Origin: Brienomyrus brachyistius
Taxonomy: Eukaryota; Chordata; Actinopteri; Osteoglossiformes; Mormyridae
Direction of reading: 5' to 3'
DNA length: 64,000 nt
Assembly (NCBI RefSeq): GCF_023856365.1
Contig: NC_064552.1
Coordinates: 3,127,200 to 3,191,199, forward strand
Part shown: piece after piece, positions 14,281 through 28,120 of the stretch
Numbering within the stretch: position 1 is the stretch's first letter
Layout: every line of letters begins with the position of its first letter
Made by a program: the position numbers and the translations under genes
The notes under the pieces: generated by a model
Database searches by the model: none
Seen by the model: only the letters and a program-made list of their open reading frames with translations
What the model was told of the DNA's origin: nothing

Positions 14281-15844
14281 CTATCTCGGCATTACTTGTT
14301 CCCCAAATGTCCAAAGAAAAATGCGACCATGGATAATTTCATGTATTAAGACTCCGCGATCTCAACTTGGACTCAAACTATTTGCGATTATTGGCCGTCC
14401 TCCACGGGACAGTGGTAAGGAGGTAACCACCCGACAAACCGTTGGATTAATTAAATTAGGTAGGCCTGTATAGATTAAAGATCCAAAGATTGACCTGTAC
14501 GTCATGTTTGTATGTATAGGTCTACCTTAGAGAAGGAGGGTTTGCGTGAATATTTTGGAAGGTCTGAAGTTCCGCACGTCACCATTTACTTCTCTGAATT
14601 TATTGCCCTAAATAGTTCAGTGTTAGAAGTACGTATATTTAACGAATCGTGTCGAACGTTCAGGGAGGACAACAGCCGTAATGTGATATAACTCTCTGGT
14701 ATTTATGTACTATTCTGACTTCGTCTTAAGTTTTCCAAATTCCCAGCGATGGATTGTAACTGTTAGAGCGAGGCTTTGGAGAAATACAGGCTTCAGTATG
14801 CCTTACTGTATAGGAGCCGGTAACTGTTGGCCTAACACCTACAGCATCCTTAGAACAGCGAATCTCAATGACATACTGCAAACATGGTGTTACGTCGTAT
14901 TTCCCAATATAAACCTGGCCTAATCCTAAACTTAGGCTATTCTCCAGAAGACAGTCTAAAAGTACGAAAGAACGCAATCATTGAGACCGTGCTTCACTCT
15001 GATAGGTTTCAGACAAATGAATATATCTTAATGAATAATGAAGTTCGACCTTGTTTATTTTCACCCTCTCGACAAATAAAACGAAGACACCTTTGTTGCT
15101 GCTATAAACAGAACAATATTAATTACGCACCAAGAGGCACGCGGGGTCTTTCGTTGACGGTTCGTATTGTGTAACAATTCATGAAAGCACTGATATTTCA
15201 TATAGCTTTTTTACACAGTCAGCATTATCGAATTTATCACTGACACGTGCGGAGTATTTGTCGAATATATTTCGAAAAAGATTCTCTCTTCCACCTCAAA
15301 GGTAAAAATACAACTGTTATGTAGAGGTTCATATCCCAGAACTAAATATATTCCTCTGCCAGGCTAAATTTATTCAATGTCTGAATTAATTTTAACATCC
15401 TGTCCGATGTCCAGTGCATTGCTTTAATTTAGAATATTTTAATTTAGAAGTCTTCCAGCAAAAATGCTTCTTCATTCCCTAAATTGCGATAGCCATAAAT
15501 TTCTGTGATAACTAAGGTTGTGACTTCGGTTGAACCGCGATACTCACTTGTAGTGTTTCAGCAGTATTAGTCTTGTCTGTGGAGGAAGCGACACACGAGT
15601 ATTAACAGGAAGGAAAAAAGAAAAATGCGGAGAAACCTTTAAAAATGTTAATGGAAGTGTTCAAAGAATGTGTCACGTTCATGGAGAAGCCACGTGGCTC
15701 GAATTCATGATACAAAAAAAAAATCCATGATGTGTACGTTGTTGGAACGTAATCTTTTCATAAAGTCAATAAATGTTTATAAATAAATTGTCGAAAGAGC
15801 CATGGCAAGTAATTAAGTAAATTAAATATATGCCTATGTGTGTG

Positions 15845-15852
<8 letters not shown>
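14281..15852. other. Non-coding interval; no gene seen
   Basis: AT-rich sequence without recognisable exons, RNA genes or mobile elements. Frames in 14705-15174 on both strands show no domain. Confidence 0.4.

Positions 15853-15911
<59 letters not shown>
15853..15911. repeat. (TA)n microsatellite
   Basis: About 59 bp of alternating TA, preceded by a short TC run. Confidence 0.96.
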
Positions 15912-15916
<5 letters not shown>

Positions 15917-18900
15917 CCTACATGCATACATTCATATATGAATGAATGAGCAAAAATAAGCGCCCATTTGCAACGCAGTGGCCGAAACAGGACCGCTGGA
16001 TTCCGGTCCGGTATTGTGTTCGGTTATCAATAGGAGAACCCATCTGGATTCAATTATAGGGTTTCAGTTCGACTCATAAATAGCGCGCGATTTTTCGAAG
16101 CTGCCTTTATTGTGACCTGTTTTATCAGATTAGGTAAATTCGAGGGAGAAAAAACAAGATGAAATATATCCAACATAATAAAATAAAACGCAAAATCTGA
16201 ACTTTTATTTTCACGTATAATTTTATGTATCAGGTTTTACGTAACAATTGCATGTCACTTGGACGTAATTTAGATCACAGTGCAGTTTGAGAACAGTTGT
16301 GTTCTTGAAAAATATTAAAGTAAAATTAATAATTGTAGACTAAAATTGTCGCACCAATTCTAATTCAATAATGAACATTCGTGCAAACTCATATTATGAT
16401 ATTATTTGGAGAATGCAGCCGGGTGTATTAAACATGCTGTGTCGTAATTGGGAGTCACTCTTACAGCTGTTCACGAAAAAACTGAAATTTTAAAAAGCGG
16501 CGTAATGTTAAAAGGGGAAAGTTCACCTAACAGACATCGGAGTCTGACAAATTTATCCTTTTGTAGAATGTCGACAAAAAATAAAAATTACTTGATTTTA
16601 TAAACTACGACCAGAATGTTTCACAGTTATACAAATCTATAAAATGCAGAAAAATGAGTGTATTAAAAGAAATAAACATGGAAATGAATATCTAGCGTGC
16701 TCAGCGGACTGTGTCCTTTAGATGTCAAATTTCGAAGCGGCCATTGAGAAGGCCATTTCAGACCAGTGTCCGCAATGACGCCACGTTGTATTTACCTCGC
16801 CGTCGCCTGCGAAACAACAAATAATTTATTTAATTTCCTGGTAATCTCTATAAATCACAAGATTTCCCAGCTAAGAAATTTAAGCATTAAAGAAATCCAA
16901 TAATTGTGGAGCCTGCAGATTTCTCACTGAACTGTAACCTGGAAATTAAAGTATGTTGAAAGTGACGCAATGGTATGCGACCAACCACCCAAATTTGGTT
17001 CAAAATAAAATTTACTATTCACGTTTATAAAGATATCTACGATTATACCATTTACCGTATAAGAAATCTACCTGTTGTAACAACAGGGTTGTAAATTATT
17101 GGTGGCACGAGATAGACCCGATATAGTCTAGGTTGGTTCTCGGGTAAATAAATGAAGTCAAACAAACAAACCAAATTAATTAATTAAAATTGTCTGGACT
17201 GTTTCTTTTGACCAAACCACGTCCGAGCCACATAGAAACCAACAGTAAAAATGTCTTGAAATTTCTCAAAAGATCAGAAGGCGATCATATAGTATCAACA
17301 GTGGAGAGTGCTGGTCTGCTTGATGTTTTAGGTGAAATAGGTGTGTTTTCATGACTTCTAATACAGCTGTTAATTATTAATTATCTGAGCAGACAGAACG
17401 TCTGTGCAGATCCGAGTAGGCAATCAATCCTGCGTATGTTCAACGGTACATTTAATGTGGGCATCATGTGAATTGTTGTGAATTTGATTATATTGTGTGA
17501 TATACCGAGCAACACAAAAACGTCCATAATTTGTCAGGAGTCAAAGAAACTAAGCTTGCTGAGTTTGACAGTTGATATTGGGTTTGGGCCATTTGTACCT
17601 CTGACTGCCTAAAAGTAGCCGGTTGAGTCAATTGAAACCACTTAAATTTATCGAGAAAATGCGCTCTAGCACAAAAGTGCATTAATTTTAAACGTGGCAT
17701 TCGAGCAATACAGCCATCCGCCAAATTCCAAATTGCAAAACATAATTTGCACGCACACATACAAACGCGGGAGCACGACGGCTCCGAGACTCGGACGGTG
17801 GGCTGCACTTAAAATGTACAGTGAAAAAGCGGCAAAAAGCAGCATCCTTAAGTCCACCTGAAATCTGTCTCCATGAAAGTAATTGATTTTATATACAATA
17901 GCAATGCATCTAAACGCAATGACAAGCTACACGAATTGATTATCGATATTACAATACCCGGCGATATTACAACTGCAGTCACAATTATGCAAATGTTTGA
18001 GTAACGATCACATTTACAGTGTGCGTCCGAATAAGTGTTGCAACTTGTGACGCCCCTCGTCTAAATTCTGCATGGCGAATTACCACGTTTCAAACCAACG
18101 ATGAAAAAAGGAGATACAACTCTGCCCTTAATAATGTGATTCCGGCCTTGTCGCAAAAGTATATAGTTATGCAAAGTCATATGTTTTGTGCACGAAGAAA
18201 TGTAAAAGCGAGACAGTCCTAAAGAAATCATTTAGAACTGTTGCTACCAGCACTGCAACGAAAATAAGCAGAGACTACGTGTTACAACGTGTCTATGTCA
18301 TGTAATGTAATGTAACTCTATTGCAATGCAAGAAGAATCCAAAACGCATTGGTCCAGTTCTCCCAGTCCTTGGTAGTATTGTAGGCCAGTAATGAGACGG
18401 CACCGGCCTTGGGAATCAATGACCCTACAATTAAACATATCAGCCTTAAACGAAACGTTAAAACGAAGAGGCGATACGACTTTCATTCAAACTAGCAAAT
18501 GCAAAACACACAAGTCCCATATAATTAATTTGCAAATTCCCGTATACTCAAGCACATTCAGCTGTTTCACTGATAAATGTGTGTATGTAGGCAGCGCAAA
18601 AAATGACCTCGCGAGCTTTTAACCTTGCAGCCTGCCGATTTCATTGTTTCTCATGAGTAGTTTCTACCGTTTTTCTGCTAAAAGAAACGCAAAGCAGAGC
18701 TAACCAATCCAGTAAAAAAAAGTTACGGAGTTAATGCAAGAAACTATGGTAAAAGTTACAACCCCAGATAATTCATGGCCCTCTTACTGCGCAAATAAAT
18801 AATAAAAGCCAGGCAATATTCGCGGCTAAAACACATTCAGCTTCCCGAAATTAATAAATATGGCGTGTCCACATTGTAACTGAACTCCAACCTACAAGAA

Positions 18901-19990
18901 TAAAACGTAACAAGAAATATAATACATCACGAGATACTGCAGTAATAAATGCTACATTTTGTTTACGTTAATATAGATAATTAATGAATAAAGTTATGCT
19001 TTTCTACTAACATGAGATTTTACATCAATATACAAAATAATTAATAGTAATTACAGAAAATGTCAATTAATTGTTGATATAGTTCTCTTGTTTTTCCTCG
19101 CTAAAACTAACCCATTGTACACAATATATACTAAATTTTGTTGTTACGCCGAAATGGTCGGGTAGGCTGCCGATTTGATTTCTGAAGTAAAACCAATTCG
19201 TTTGTCTGCTATTCCAGTGTGAATTACACATTATCGTGTGAATTGTCTCTGTATTGCTTTGTCAAATGAGGCGTGGATATTCAAAATTAATAAGGTTTCT
19301 GTAGAAACTAAACCGGCGTCAAAGGCTCACAGAAAGCTCTAGCCGTAGTAATTGCAGAAAATTAAAAATCGCTTTTGAAAGCTCCAAATTACACATTACA
19401 AACTGCTTTACATCTATATTTACACACGACGGACGTCGCCTTTCAGCGTACACATTTTCAGCAACTGAAACCGCGAAAGTTTAGTAAAAATGTATTTTGC
19501 ATGTCATATAGTACCATAAAACATCAACAAAGAGCCTTAAATAATAGCCATAATCTGCTACACGTGCTCAGCAGTTTTAGTGCGTTTAAGTGCAGAGGCG
19601 GTGATTAATTGGTAAGAATACCATGTTTACTTTTCAAATTTGTTTAGGATCATAGTTACATATTTTGTCGTCGCAATTCGGTAAATGATAACGACAATGA
19701 TAAATGCAATTGTGGAAAACAGAAAGCACCTACCTAGATAAACGACAGTCCATGCAGAAAAAAAACGAAACCGGCATACCAACCATCTGTAATTCAACTT
19801 ATACATGACTAAAAAAAAATAAAAATCCAAGAAATCCCGTTTTAAAAAAGAGGGAAACACTCTAAACTTTCGTTCAATTACGGCTCAATAAGAGGCGAAA
19901 AAACCTTGGGAATTCAATAAAACAACAAATGATTGTTATAAGACAGTGTCTATATTTTTCTTATTTATGATGTAGTAACGGCAGGCGGCG
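15912..19990. other. AT-rich gene-free interval with possible enhancer patch
   Basis: No exon is recognisable. The stretch 16720-16930 stands out: it is non-repetitive, mixes a GC block (GGCCATTGAGAAGGCCATTT) with many homeodomain cores (TAATTT, CCAATAATTG) and reads like conserved vertebrate regulatory DNA. This is only an impression; alignment to other fish would test it. Confidence 0.3.
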
Positions 19991-21030
19991 GTTTTTATTT
20001 TCCTTCCCGGATATCTAGCAAATAAGAATGGCTGTTGTTTCTACCTCGATCTCTCCCTTTCGCTCTCTCTCTTCCACTTGAACTGATCTTTAGCGCTACG
20101 CGCGAAGCAAATCCGTCCGAATAGGACCAACAGCGTCTTCTAGCCTCTATAATCACAAATTTATGGCAGGATGACGCGTCCTCTTCTCCTACAATGGAGC
20201 TCAGTGACATTAAACAGAAAATTGATGGAGAGACGAACGAAATCTAATCTCTTTTCCAAATACAGGCCATTGCTTCTTGCTTTTATTAATTGGGGGAGGG
20301 TGCACACTGATCATGAACGCACGGTCCCCCTCCCCTTCTTCCTCGTGTCATTATTTTGTTTATGTATTTGATTGTTGTCATGAACCGGACTTTTGCAGGG
20401 ATTGTTGGGAAAAACCCTACCCACCCCCACCCCCCACCTTTGCTGCTTGGTGCTGCCACGCAGCTTCCATTTTTGGTACCCCCATCCCCCATTCCTGAGA
20501 CACCCATTTATCAAAGTACTCCCGGTGATAATCCTTAAGAGATCGCGATTAAAAACAGCGCTTTCCTCGCTGCTCACGCGTGAAAGTGCATTGCAGGGCT
20601 CGTACGCGAGTTTCGTTATAACCAGGAAAACTGCTCCGACAAACGGGTACGAAGAGCCCACCGAACAAACACGCACGTACACGTAGTCAGCACCAAACAC
20701 AGAACTTTAATCCACTTTACTGGCTGTTTTTGCAATGCCCTCCCTTCTTTTACAATATCAGCTTTTCACCCGTTTTAAAATAGATGCGCTCAAATATGTA
20801 GTCATGGATAAATAGACGCGTATCATATCGCCGTTGCCCTTGTTATGAAGAATCCAGCGGTCATACTTTTCCCCGACGACTCAACGCTCCAAGATAAGGA
20901 AAGATTAATGAAGAATAACACATACACACATTCGATTCCATCGATCGTTTACTTGAAAAACGTCGAGTTACCTTGGCGTAAAAATCATATCCAGGAACAA
21001 AAAGAAAACAATTCCCTAATTTCCCTTGTC
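19991..21030. other. Possible conserved regulatory block; no gene seen
   Basis: Non-repetitive sequence with a pyrimidine tract (20040-20080), AATGGAGCTC and TTTATTAATTGG blocks. The 90-codon frame starting at 20845 is not recognised and I treat it as chance. A C/A-rich low-complexity patch lies at 20415-20500. Confidence 0.3.
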
Positions 21031-21245
21031 AAGTTGTTCTTAAAACAGTTACCAAAGCGATTAGTGCCAAAGTTTGCAGCCTTAAAGGGGGATTTAAGCC
21101 TTAAAGGCGATGAGTAATTTCCCACACATCCCCGGAGCAAATCTGTGTCCCCCTACCTTTAAGGTCACCGCCCCGGGAAAGGTGACGTCACGCGATTAAC
21201 CCTTACTTCACCCGGCAGCGCGCCAGGCGCACAATTTCCTTACGA
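21031..21245. promoter_or_regulatory. Candidate regulatory element: CCTTAAAGG repeats plus CRE
   Basis: CCTTAAAGG occurs twice and its near-inverse CCTTTAAGG once within about 90 bp (near 21080-21165). The last overlaps TTAAGGTCA, a nuclear-receptor half-site context. It is followed by the palindromic CRE TGACGTCA at 21183-21190 and a CpG-containing flank. The motif cluster is visible; function is inferred. Confidence 0.3.
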
Positions 21246-22193
21246 TCAGTTTCAGCGTGCTCTAATTTTGAGGTACGGCCGTCACATTACACCACAAGCA
21301 GGCAAAAGCGCTTATTGCCGTGCATTTCGATGTCGAGAGGAAAAAATGTCATGTAATTCCCTCAGTACACATGACTGAACAGTGTTTTTCTTTTTTAAAT
21401 ATAAATTTATCGCTGTTATTATTATTATGAAACTGCTATTAGTCTAATACCTTATGTTAGATCACGGCACGATGATAAAAAATACGCTTTTGGTATCACA
21501 CCTCTTTCTTCGATGATTACATTCTGGTTCAGTTTTATTAGACCCATTCAGGTGAAGCTCTGTCACTACAGGAAACTGAACCAGTAACCTTCTGGTTAAA
21601 AGTCTTTAACATATCAAATTTATACTAGGGTGCTACATACATTTAGCTAAATGTGCTGGGACCAGTAAAAACCAGGAAAAATTCAGCTGTTGTTATGAGG
21701 GCAATGTGCTAATTTCCATTAAGCAGATTCCAAGAGTAAAAAGGTTATTTGTTCCAAGGCTGCTACATTGATCCAGAGAAATGTACCATATTCTTACCCT
21801 TTATGTGCCTGGAATGTTTGAGTTAACAGTAAGGCTGATCCAGGGGTGTTTGATTGAAGAGCTTTCTGAGTTTGGGGGGGGGGGTTTGTGTCCCGTGTCC
21901 ATTCCTAATAATGGAATGGGCCGGCGGTGGCCCGTCTACAGCGGAAGGAGCGTGACCGTGCTACCCCCCCCGTCACCAGGGCATTCCTGGGTAATGACAC
22001 GTCGCGCTTCATTGTCCCGGCAGACACACTCCGCTGTCCCCGGGATGCGTGCGTACGTCTCGCTAATTATGGGATGGACCTTAAGTTTGTTGCTGGTTTC
22101 TACCACAATTACAGAGAGAAACCGCAGTGGAGTAACAGCAGATTAAAACGTACAATGGCTCTGCCCATCCAGTGTTATACAAACAAAACACAA
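21246..22193. other. Transition from AT-rich to GC-rich DNA; no gene seen
   Basis: AT-rich until about 21840, then G/C-rich with a run of ten G near 21874. Open frames around 21781-22253 run through low-complexity sequence and show no domains. Confidence 0.4.
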
Positions 22194-22233
22194 CCCCCCC
22201 CCCCACACACACACACAACACACACACACACAC
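22194..22233. repeat. Compound (C)11(CA)n microsatellite
   Basis: Eleven C residues followed by an interrupted CA run; third instance of the same compound order. Confidence 0.93.
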
Positions 22234-25200
22234 GCCCCGACCCTGTCGCGTAAAGTATTTATTTTAAACCAGTCTCCAGCCCACCTCACCCCCCAATCTC
22301 CAGCATCATTTAAATAAGCTGCTGGTCTCCTCTCCAAACAAGCCGAGCCCAGGAGGAGTGTAGCTCTTCAGTTAACTTTACAGGAGCTGGCTTGGGTGGA
22401 ATTACGATGTTAGGTGATATTTGCATCTGCTTTGGTTTCGAACGCGAACACGTGCTCACAGAGGCGGCCCAAAAACACGTTTCTGCGGAATGAAGGAGCG
22501 TTCCATGAGGACAGAGGAGGGGCTGGGGGGCAGATGAAACAGCAAATGGTCAATAAATCAGCCTGTGATCGCGGCATCCATCAGATAGCTGCCGTTCTCA
22601 GGACTGGCATGGAGACAGCCTGTTATTTTGGGGGGGGGGGGGGGGGTGCATGATCTTATTTCTGAGGCATTGATCAGTTCCAAAGAATGCCAGAACGGGA
22701 AGGGAGGGGCGGGAGGCAGGAGGAGAGTGATAAACAGACCAAAAGCAACTTATTTCCGTTTGTTTGGAGCGGGGAGAGCAGCCACTGGGGGCGTCAGAGC
22801 TGCCCTCTCTTCTAACATCTATTAACACTTTTAGGGCTGAACACCTCTAGCCCATTTCTCACTGGCTCAGCCTTTCAAATCCTCCCCTATTCCCAATCTC
22901 AGATGCCCCCTCTAGTAACACTAGATGTCTCTCTTAGTTGTAACCATCAACCCCCCCCCCCCCCCCCCCCCCCCGCAGATGACCCACCCCAAAGACTATC
23001 CAGTGTGTTACCTTCATTTGCCAAAGAGCCCAAGACATACAAAATGTTATGTAGAAAAATCTCTGTTGCACTTCTATCAGTGCCTGTTACAGGCTTTCAT
23101 CAGTGCGTTTCCCTCAGTCTGAGCACTGGGCCCCTATGCTCTATGACTGCAGCGTAAATGACATTCAAGAAATGGAGACTGCATTCATACTGCAGAGTAG
23201 GACGACTGACAGGCAGATGCGTCATTCCTCCCAAAGGAAATTGCTGGTTTACAGTGGCACAAAACACTTTTAGACAATAAAACAGACATTTAGACAGTAA
23301 TAAACTGATACAATAAACAGCATGCGACAAAAAGCTGTGAGGGTGCATAGAATGTCACGGAATGTATCGCACGGAATTCCGTAGAAGTGGCTCAGGAATA
23401 ATTATCTTGTGCAGTGGGTTGTGCAGTAAAGGAGTTGGATGTTCTGTGAATGTGTTCTGGGTCCATTTAGACAGATGGTCCCGCCTGCCCACACTAGGGC
23501 TACACCTTGTATCTCCATGGCGGTGGGACCCCCTACCATCCCATAATGTGACTTCCAGACCATCGGCAGGGTGGCCTCTCCATATTAGAAACCCCCCCCC
23601 CCCCGCCCCGCCAAAATCTTAACAACACAAACAGTTTAGATTTGTTAAGCACATGAAGACACAGCTGTATTGTGGTTGGGTGAAAGCTGGCCCCAGAAAT
23701 AAGAAAGAATTGAGCGTGTCTGAGAGCCTCACTTTGACGGAGATGGGCGTTGACAGGTTGCGGGGACCCTGGAGACGAGGCCTTTTCAAACTGAGGAATA
23801 CGTCGTAAATGTATATGTTTCAAAAGACAAGACAGACACTCCTTCTTGGACTTAACCTCAAGCAAAAAAAAAACCCATTTAAACATGCAAAGATACGACG
23901 GCTTTATATATGCCCACTAAAGAGAGACCGCGCCTCGTCTGGATGAGCGAGAGCAGCGATAAGCTCGGGTTTGGCTAATGAAGTCCTCTGTTGAGGTTGG
24001 TGTCATTTCCAGCCAAAAGTACAGTCAATAATCTACAGTGATTGCCCAAGGGAGGGGTATTCATGTCCGCTTCTTGTCTGAAGAGCAATTAAATGAGGCA
24101 TGGGAGACGGTCCCTCTGTTCCCGGGGCCGCAAAAAGCGCGGTGAGAAAGCTGGAGAATGACCTGGTCCAAGGCGCCCTCTTTATTACAGCCCTTTCTGC
24201 AGGCCCAGGAAGTCAGCGGAAGGTTCCATTCCCTCATATGTATATGCATGCTGCAGAGAAAGCAGAGTACGGCCAAACAGAGAGCTCTCTTAAAATCAGC
24301 GCCCTCAGCCCCCCACCGCCATATTGTGCTCTGGAGAAGTTCCTTTATTGCAGCTGTTATATACAGATGCTGGGGGGTACAGACAAGGATTGTATTGTGA
24401 CACTACTGTCTGACGCAAATTGCTCCAAAATGCCTCCTTACTCATGACAGTTCCACTCCACCTCCCCCCTCTCGCAACAGTAACGCCCCCCCCCCCCCCC
24501 CCGCCCTGATCAGAGTTTTGCTGCTTCCCATCGGGAGCAATGTCACATGGTGGGGAGAGCAGACGCTGCGATGATCACATGTGACTCCGGTCAACTACGG
24601 CCGCATCCCTTGTTCTCAAGAAGAAAGGAAGTTTGTCCCAGCTGCCTGGATGGGGTGGGGGGGTCATGGACGTGTTGGGCGGGGAAGTGGGCATGCCAAC
24701 AAAGAGCCAACTCTCTCTGGCACTATCGCCCATCTCGCCCCCCATTTGCTACCCGTCCCGCGCTCACTCCGCATGTTTATCCGCGTCTCCATCTTACAGC
24801 CCTGGGCACCTTCCTTTACGGCTCCCGGTAGCTTGATACAACCCCATCTTCAAAAGCTTCCAAAAGTCCCAAGACCGATTCTTTGGTTTCAGGGGTCAAG
24901 CCTGGAACACAATGAACTTCTCAACATGGAGGAGTGAGCGGGTCAGCGGGGTGACGGAGGCTGTCCTGCAGACACAGAACAGACACCACCAGCATGAAGG
25001 ATGTAGGCCAGCCATGTGTTGGAAGACAGACCTAGATAAACCTTGTAATCATGGAACCCCATGGGAACAGAATCCTGGAACCTGGACAGCAAATGTACAG
25101 GGACAGATGCCATTAGGGGTTTTACGTAAATGCTTAAAAATACAAAAAGTAATTATCAAACAAGTGAAAGCAAAAAACAGTTGAGGTTCTCTGGCTTGAT

Positions 25201-26984
25201 GTATCTGTCTGTCCACTGCAATATGCAAACAAATCCATATCAAGTTGTCTACATACACTGGATGATGAGCAGCAGGCCATGTTGACCTGATGGACGACAG
25301 TCCCTCCCTCGCACACAAAGGGATCGCTCACCCTGTCCTACACATCTTCCTGATTGTTGCTAGGAAACAGATGTCCTTGGAGTCCGCTCGCAGCACAAGG
25401 AGACACAGTCTTCGCCAATTCCATATGCCAAGGTCCCAGGATCGCTGATTTAATTTTTCCGGAAGTCGAATCTGAGAACAACGAACTTTTAACATGGACC
25501 CAAAACAACAGCAATTCATTTGCCTGGTCAGTCATTCTAGGGAAAGACGAGGAAAACCTTGCTAAGATATTGGTAACATTAAGCTGTTTTTGGGTTTTCT
25601 GATTTGCTGTGATAGGAATGGGGAGCACAGGAGAGATACTGAGAGGACTTTTGCTTTATTAATAAAGTTTGGCATGAAATGACTCATTTTTGGTTATTTG
25701 AGACTAAGGTCAAAAATGAACTTGCGTTGTAATAAAAGTATTTGGCTAATGGTTTGATGGGATGGAAGATCCCCTTTTATGGAAACTGTGGACGAATCTA
25801 AGCATGAATTCTTGAGTCATTCAGTCTGTGAAGACTCCCGCTGGCAGGGGTGAGGACTCTCCCGGTGAACCTGCCTGTTTCCTGCCAACGGGCACCTGCC
25901 CAGTTATGGTGGCGCTAACCGAGGAAGTTGCAGCAGCACTGCCGTCCACAGGAGGGCGCTCACGCTCCTGCCCTGGCAGTACAGCGACCTTTGCCATCCT
26001 TCTTTGTGTATGTATTAAAAAATAAGGCTTTTAGAAAAGGTCCCGCGAGCCACAGCAGATGCTACCGCTCGTTAGCGCCGCCCGCGCTGCCCCCTGCTCC
26101 CGTCGCCATGTACAGCACCCTAACAGAGTCACAGCAACATGAGTCACCTTTCAAGTGAGGTGCCTCGCCCCCCCACCCACGCCAGGAGATCAAAAGCCCC
26201 AGGTGTCCCAGAGAGTCTGAGGGACATCCGAACCCCACCCACAAATCCATCACTAGGGGGGCCTAGGAGAAAGGAAAGATAAGTGGCCCCACCCTCCCCC
26301 ACGGTGGCTCCACCCTGCACGTCATGAGTCCCTCCCCCCCCCCGAGGTCAGTAGGTCTGCTGTGTAGGAGTCATAAGATGGTCTATTGCCGATTCCTTAT
26401 TAATATCCATTGTAATGCCTGGGGGGGGGGGTACACCTGCACCTGCAGACCTCACCCCCCCTCGGTTTCGTATCGCTGCTCTGACGTGGCCCCCCGACTC
26501 CCGCTCGTAATTCCACAATTGGCAGGTATGTTGCTTTTATGGGGGGGGGGTTAATATGACATGTTTAGATATGTCACATGAATCATCCCATTAAAAAAAT
26601 CTCATGATGAGGTGTGATTGTCGTATCAGTGTGGCGATTCCTCCTGTCTCCACCCTGTGCTGTGATTGACACCATTGTGTAGTTCCTGAAAAGGTGGTGG
26701 TGGTGGTGGGGGGGGGGGGGGGGGGCACCACGTAAGCTTCACAGGGTTTCTAAGGTGCCTGGGGCCTGGACTGCTATGACCCCCCCCGCCCCCCCCCAGT
26801 TCTCTTATTGCCTTGGCAACGCCTGCTGGGTATAAAATCACAGGCATCAGGGCTGAAATGCAGCCATAAGGACGCAGCCCAGTGCTACTCATGGCTGTAA
26901 CTCCTGCCGCATTTATGCGTGTTATATATAAATCAATCCGATAGGTATGAGATACCTGTCTAGTGGCTGCCTACTCACACCTAC
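22234..26984. other. GC-richer gene-free interval crowded with G/C homopolymers
   Basis: Holds long homopolymers: G at 22630-22646 (17), C at 22951-22974 (24), C at 24486-24502 (17), and a (TGG)n leading into G at 26708-26725 (18). A non-repetitive patch at 23890-24300 looks like possible conserved regulatory DNA. Frames here, such as the 115-codon one from 24100, have no recognisable domain. Confidence 0.45.
22951..22974. repeat. Poly-C tract, 24 bp
   Basis: The longest uninterrupted C run in the window. Confidence 0.95.
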
Positions 26985-27155
26985 GGAGAACAGGGTTCAA
27001 GTCTCTACATGTGTGGAGTACGCATGCTCTCCCTGTGTCATCGTGGGGTTTCTTCCTCCACCCCCCGAGAGTTGCTGCATTGCCTGCAGGGGTAAATAGT
27101 TGCGGACTCACCGTGACGCGGCACGGGCGAGGTGGTTTGGAAGATGGATGGAATG
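26985..27155 (+). repeat. Degenerate SINE-like fish repeat
   Basis: Contains GGGTTCAAGTCTC (a tRNA B-box-like sequence), then GTGTGGAGTACGCATGCTCT, CCCTGTGTCATCGTGGGGTTT, CTTCCTCC, and at the right end GAAGATGGATGG. This is the order found in a very common fish interspersed repeat whose tail ends in GGATGGATG. The copy is strongly diverged. Confidence 0.6.
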
Positions 27156-27329
27156 AATACCTGCCTATTTGGCCAGGAGCATGCGGTATCAGTCTTTGCA
27201 TGCCCAGTGCCTTACGCAGGTATTTATGAGGCTGATTTGGCGTCTGAGGCAGATGAGCCTGGGGTCTCACTGAGAGATCACAGCCATCCGTCCCCGGATA
27301 CAGCGGATGTGGTTCAGGTCATCAGCACT

Positions 27330-27485
27330 TACTTTTAGGGCCCATCCTTCATATGCAGGTTGTTCCTACGGCACCTCGAAAACGACGTGCTGCACTACAT
27401 GCATCTGGACTGCGGGAGGAAACTGCCGCACCCTGAGAAAAGCTGCAGGTCATGCAGAGAACATGCGGCCTCCCCGCTGGCTTCA
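27330..27485 (-). repeat. Degenerate SINE-like fish repeat, reverse orientation
   Basis: CTGCGGGAGGAAACTGC followed by GCACCCTGAGAAAAGC and GAGAACATGCGG is the reverse-strand form of the same fish repeat family as at 26985. Two opposed copies sit 175 bp apart. Confidence 0.5.
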
Positions 27486-28120
27486 TTTGCGACCTGCATT
27501 TCCTGCAGCCCTGTACGTAATCAGTGGTTGAGCAGGGGAAAGATACATCATCGTTATTAATCCTTAATAATAAAACAATTGTATTATTATTATTACACTG
27601 TGTTGGACTAACATTCACGTGCTGGAATGAGCTCCAAAATCCCAGTAACCCTTTCCAGGATAAGCACATGGAAGATGAACGATGAAAGGATTCATATAAT
27701 ATTAATATTACATACATTTATTTACCAAAGATCAATTTTTGTTGGGAAGTGATATATTTCTCAATTTTCAGTGAATGAAATCATTCTCAGGATCACTTTT
27801 ACGCTGTCGCCTTACAACCAATTTAACTATAAACGGAATTGTGTCGCGTTATGTTTTTGCACCTCTTTAAACCCGTGTATGTGCGCATGCGCTCCCTCAC
27901 AGGAGACTGCGAGTCCAAGGCGATTAGTAATAAAACAACGACAGGAATAAATCCTCCTAGTCGTGTCGAAGTAGCAATCGGCGTGTGATTGCGAGCGAGT
28001 GAGGTCTCATAAGCCGGCATTTTAAAAAACAAGAGGATAATGACGCGATGATCTCCGGCGTCAAATCATCCGCTTTTTTTCTTTTTTAATGCGCTGCCCA
28101 TTGATCTGGGTTTTAACGCT
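27486..28120. other. Non-coding interval; no gene seen
   Basis: Contains a short TTATTATTATTA run (27575-27597), then non-repetitive DNA that becomes enhancer-like toward 28050-28140. Confidence 0.4.

Noticed and set aside
20845..21117. 90-codon open frame on the plus strand, Lys/Leu-rich
   Set aside because: No domain, ends inside the CCTTAAAGG cluster. Better explained as non-coding regulatory DNA.
24100..24447. 115-codon open frame on the plus strand
   Set aside because: No recognised motif; overlapping frames of similar length exist, as expected in GC-rich DNA.
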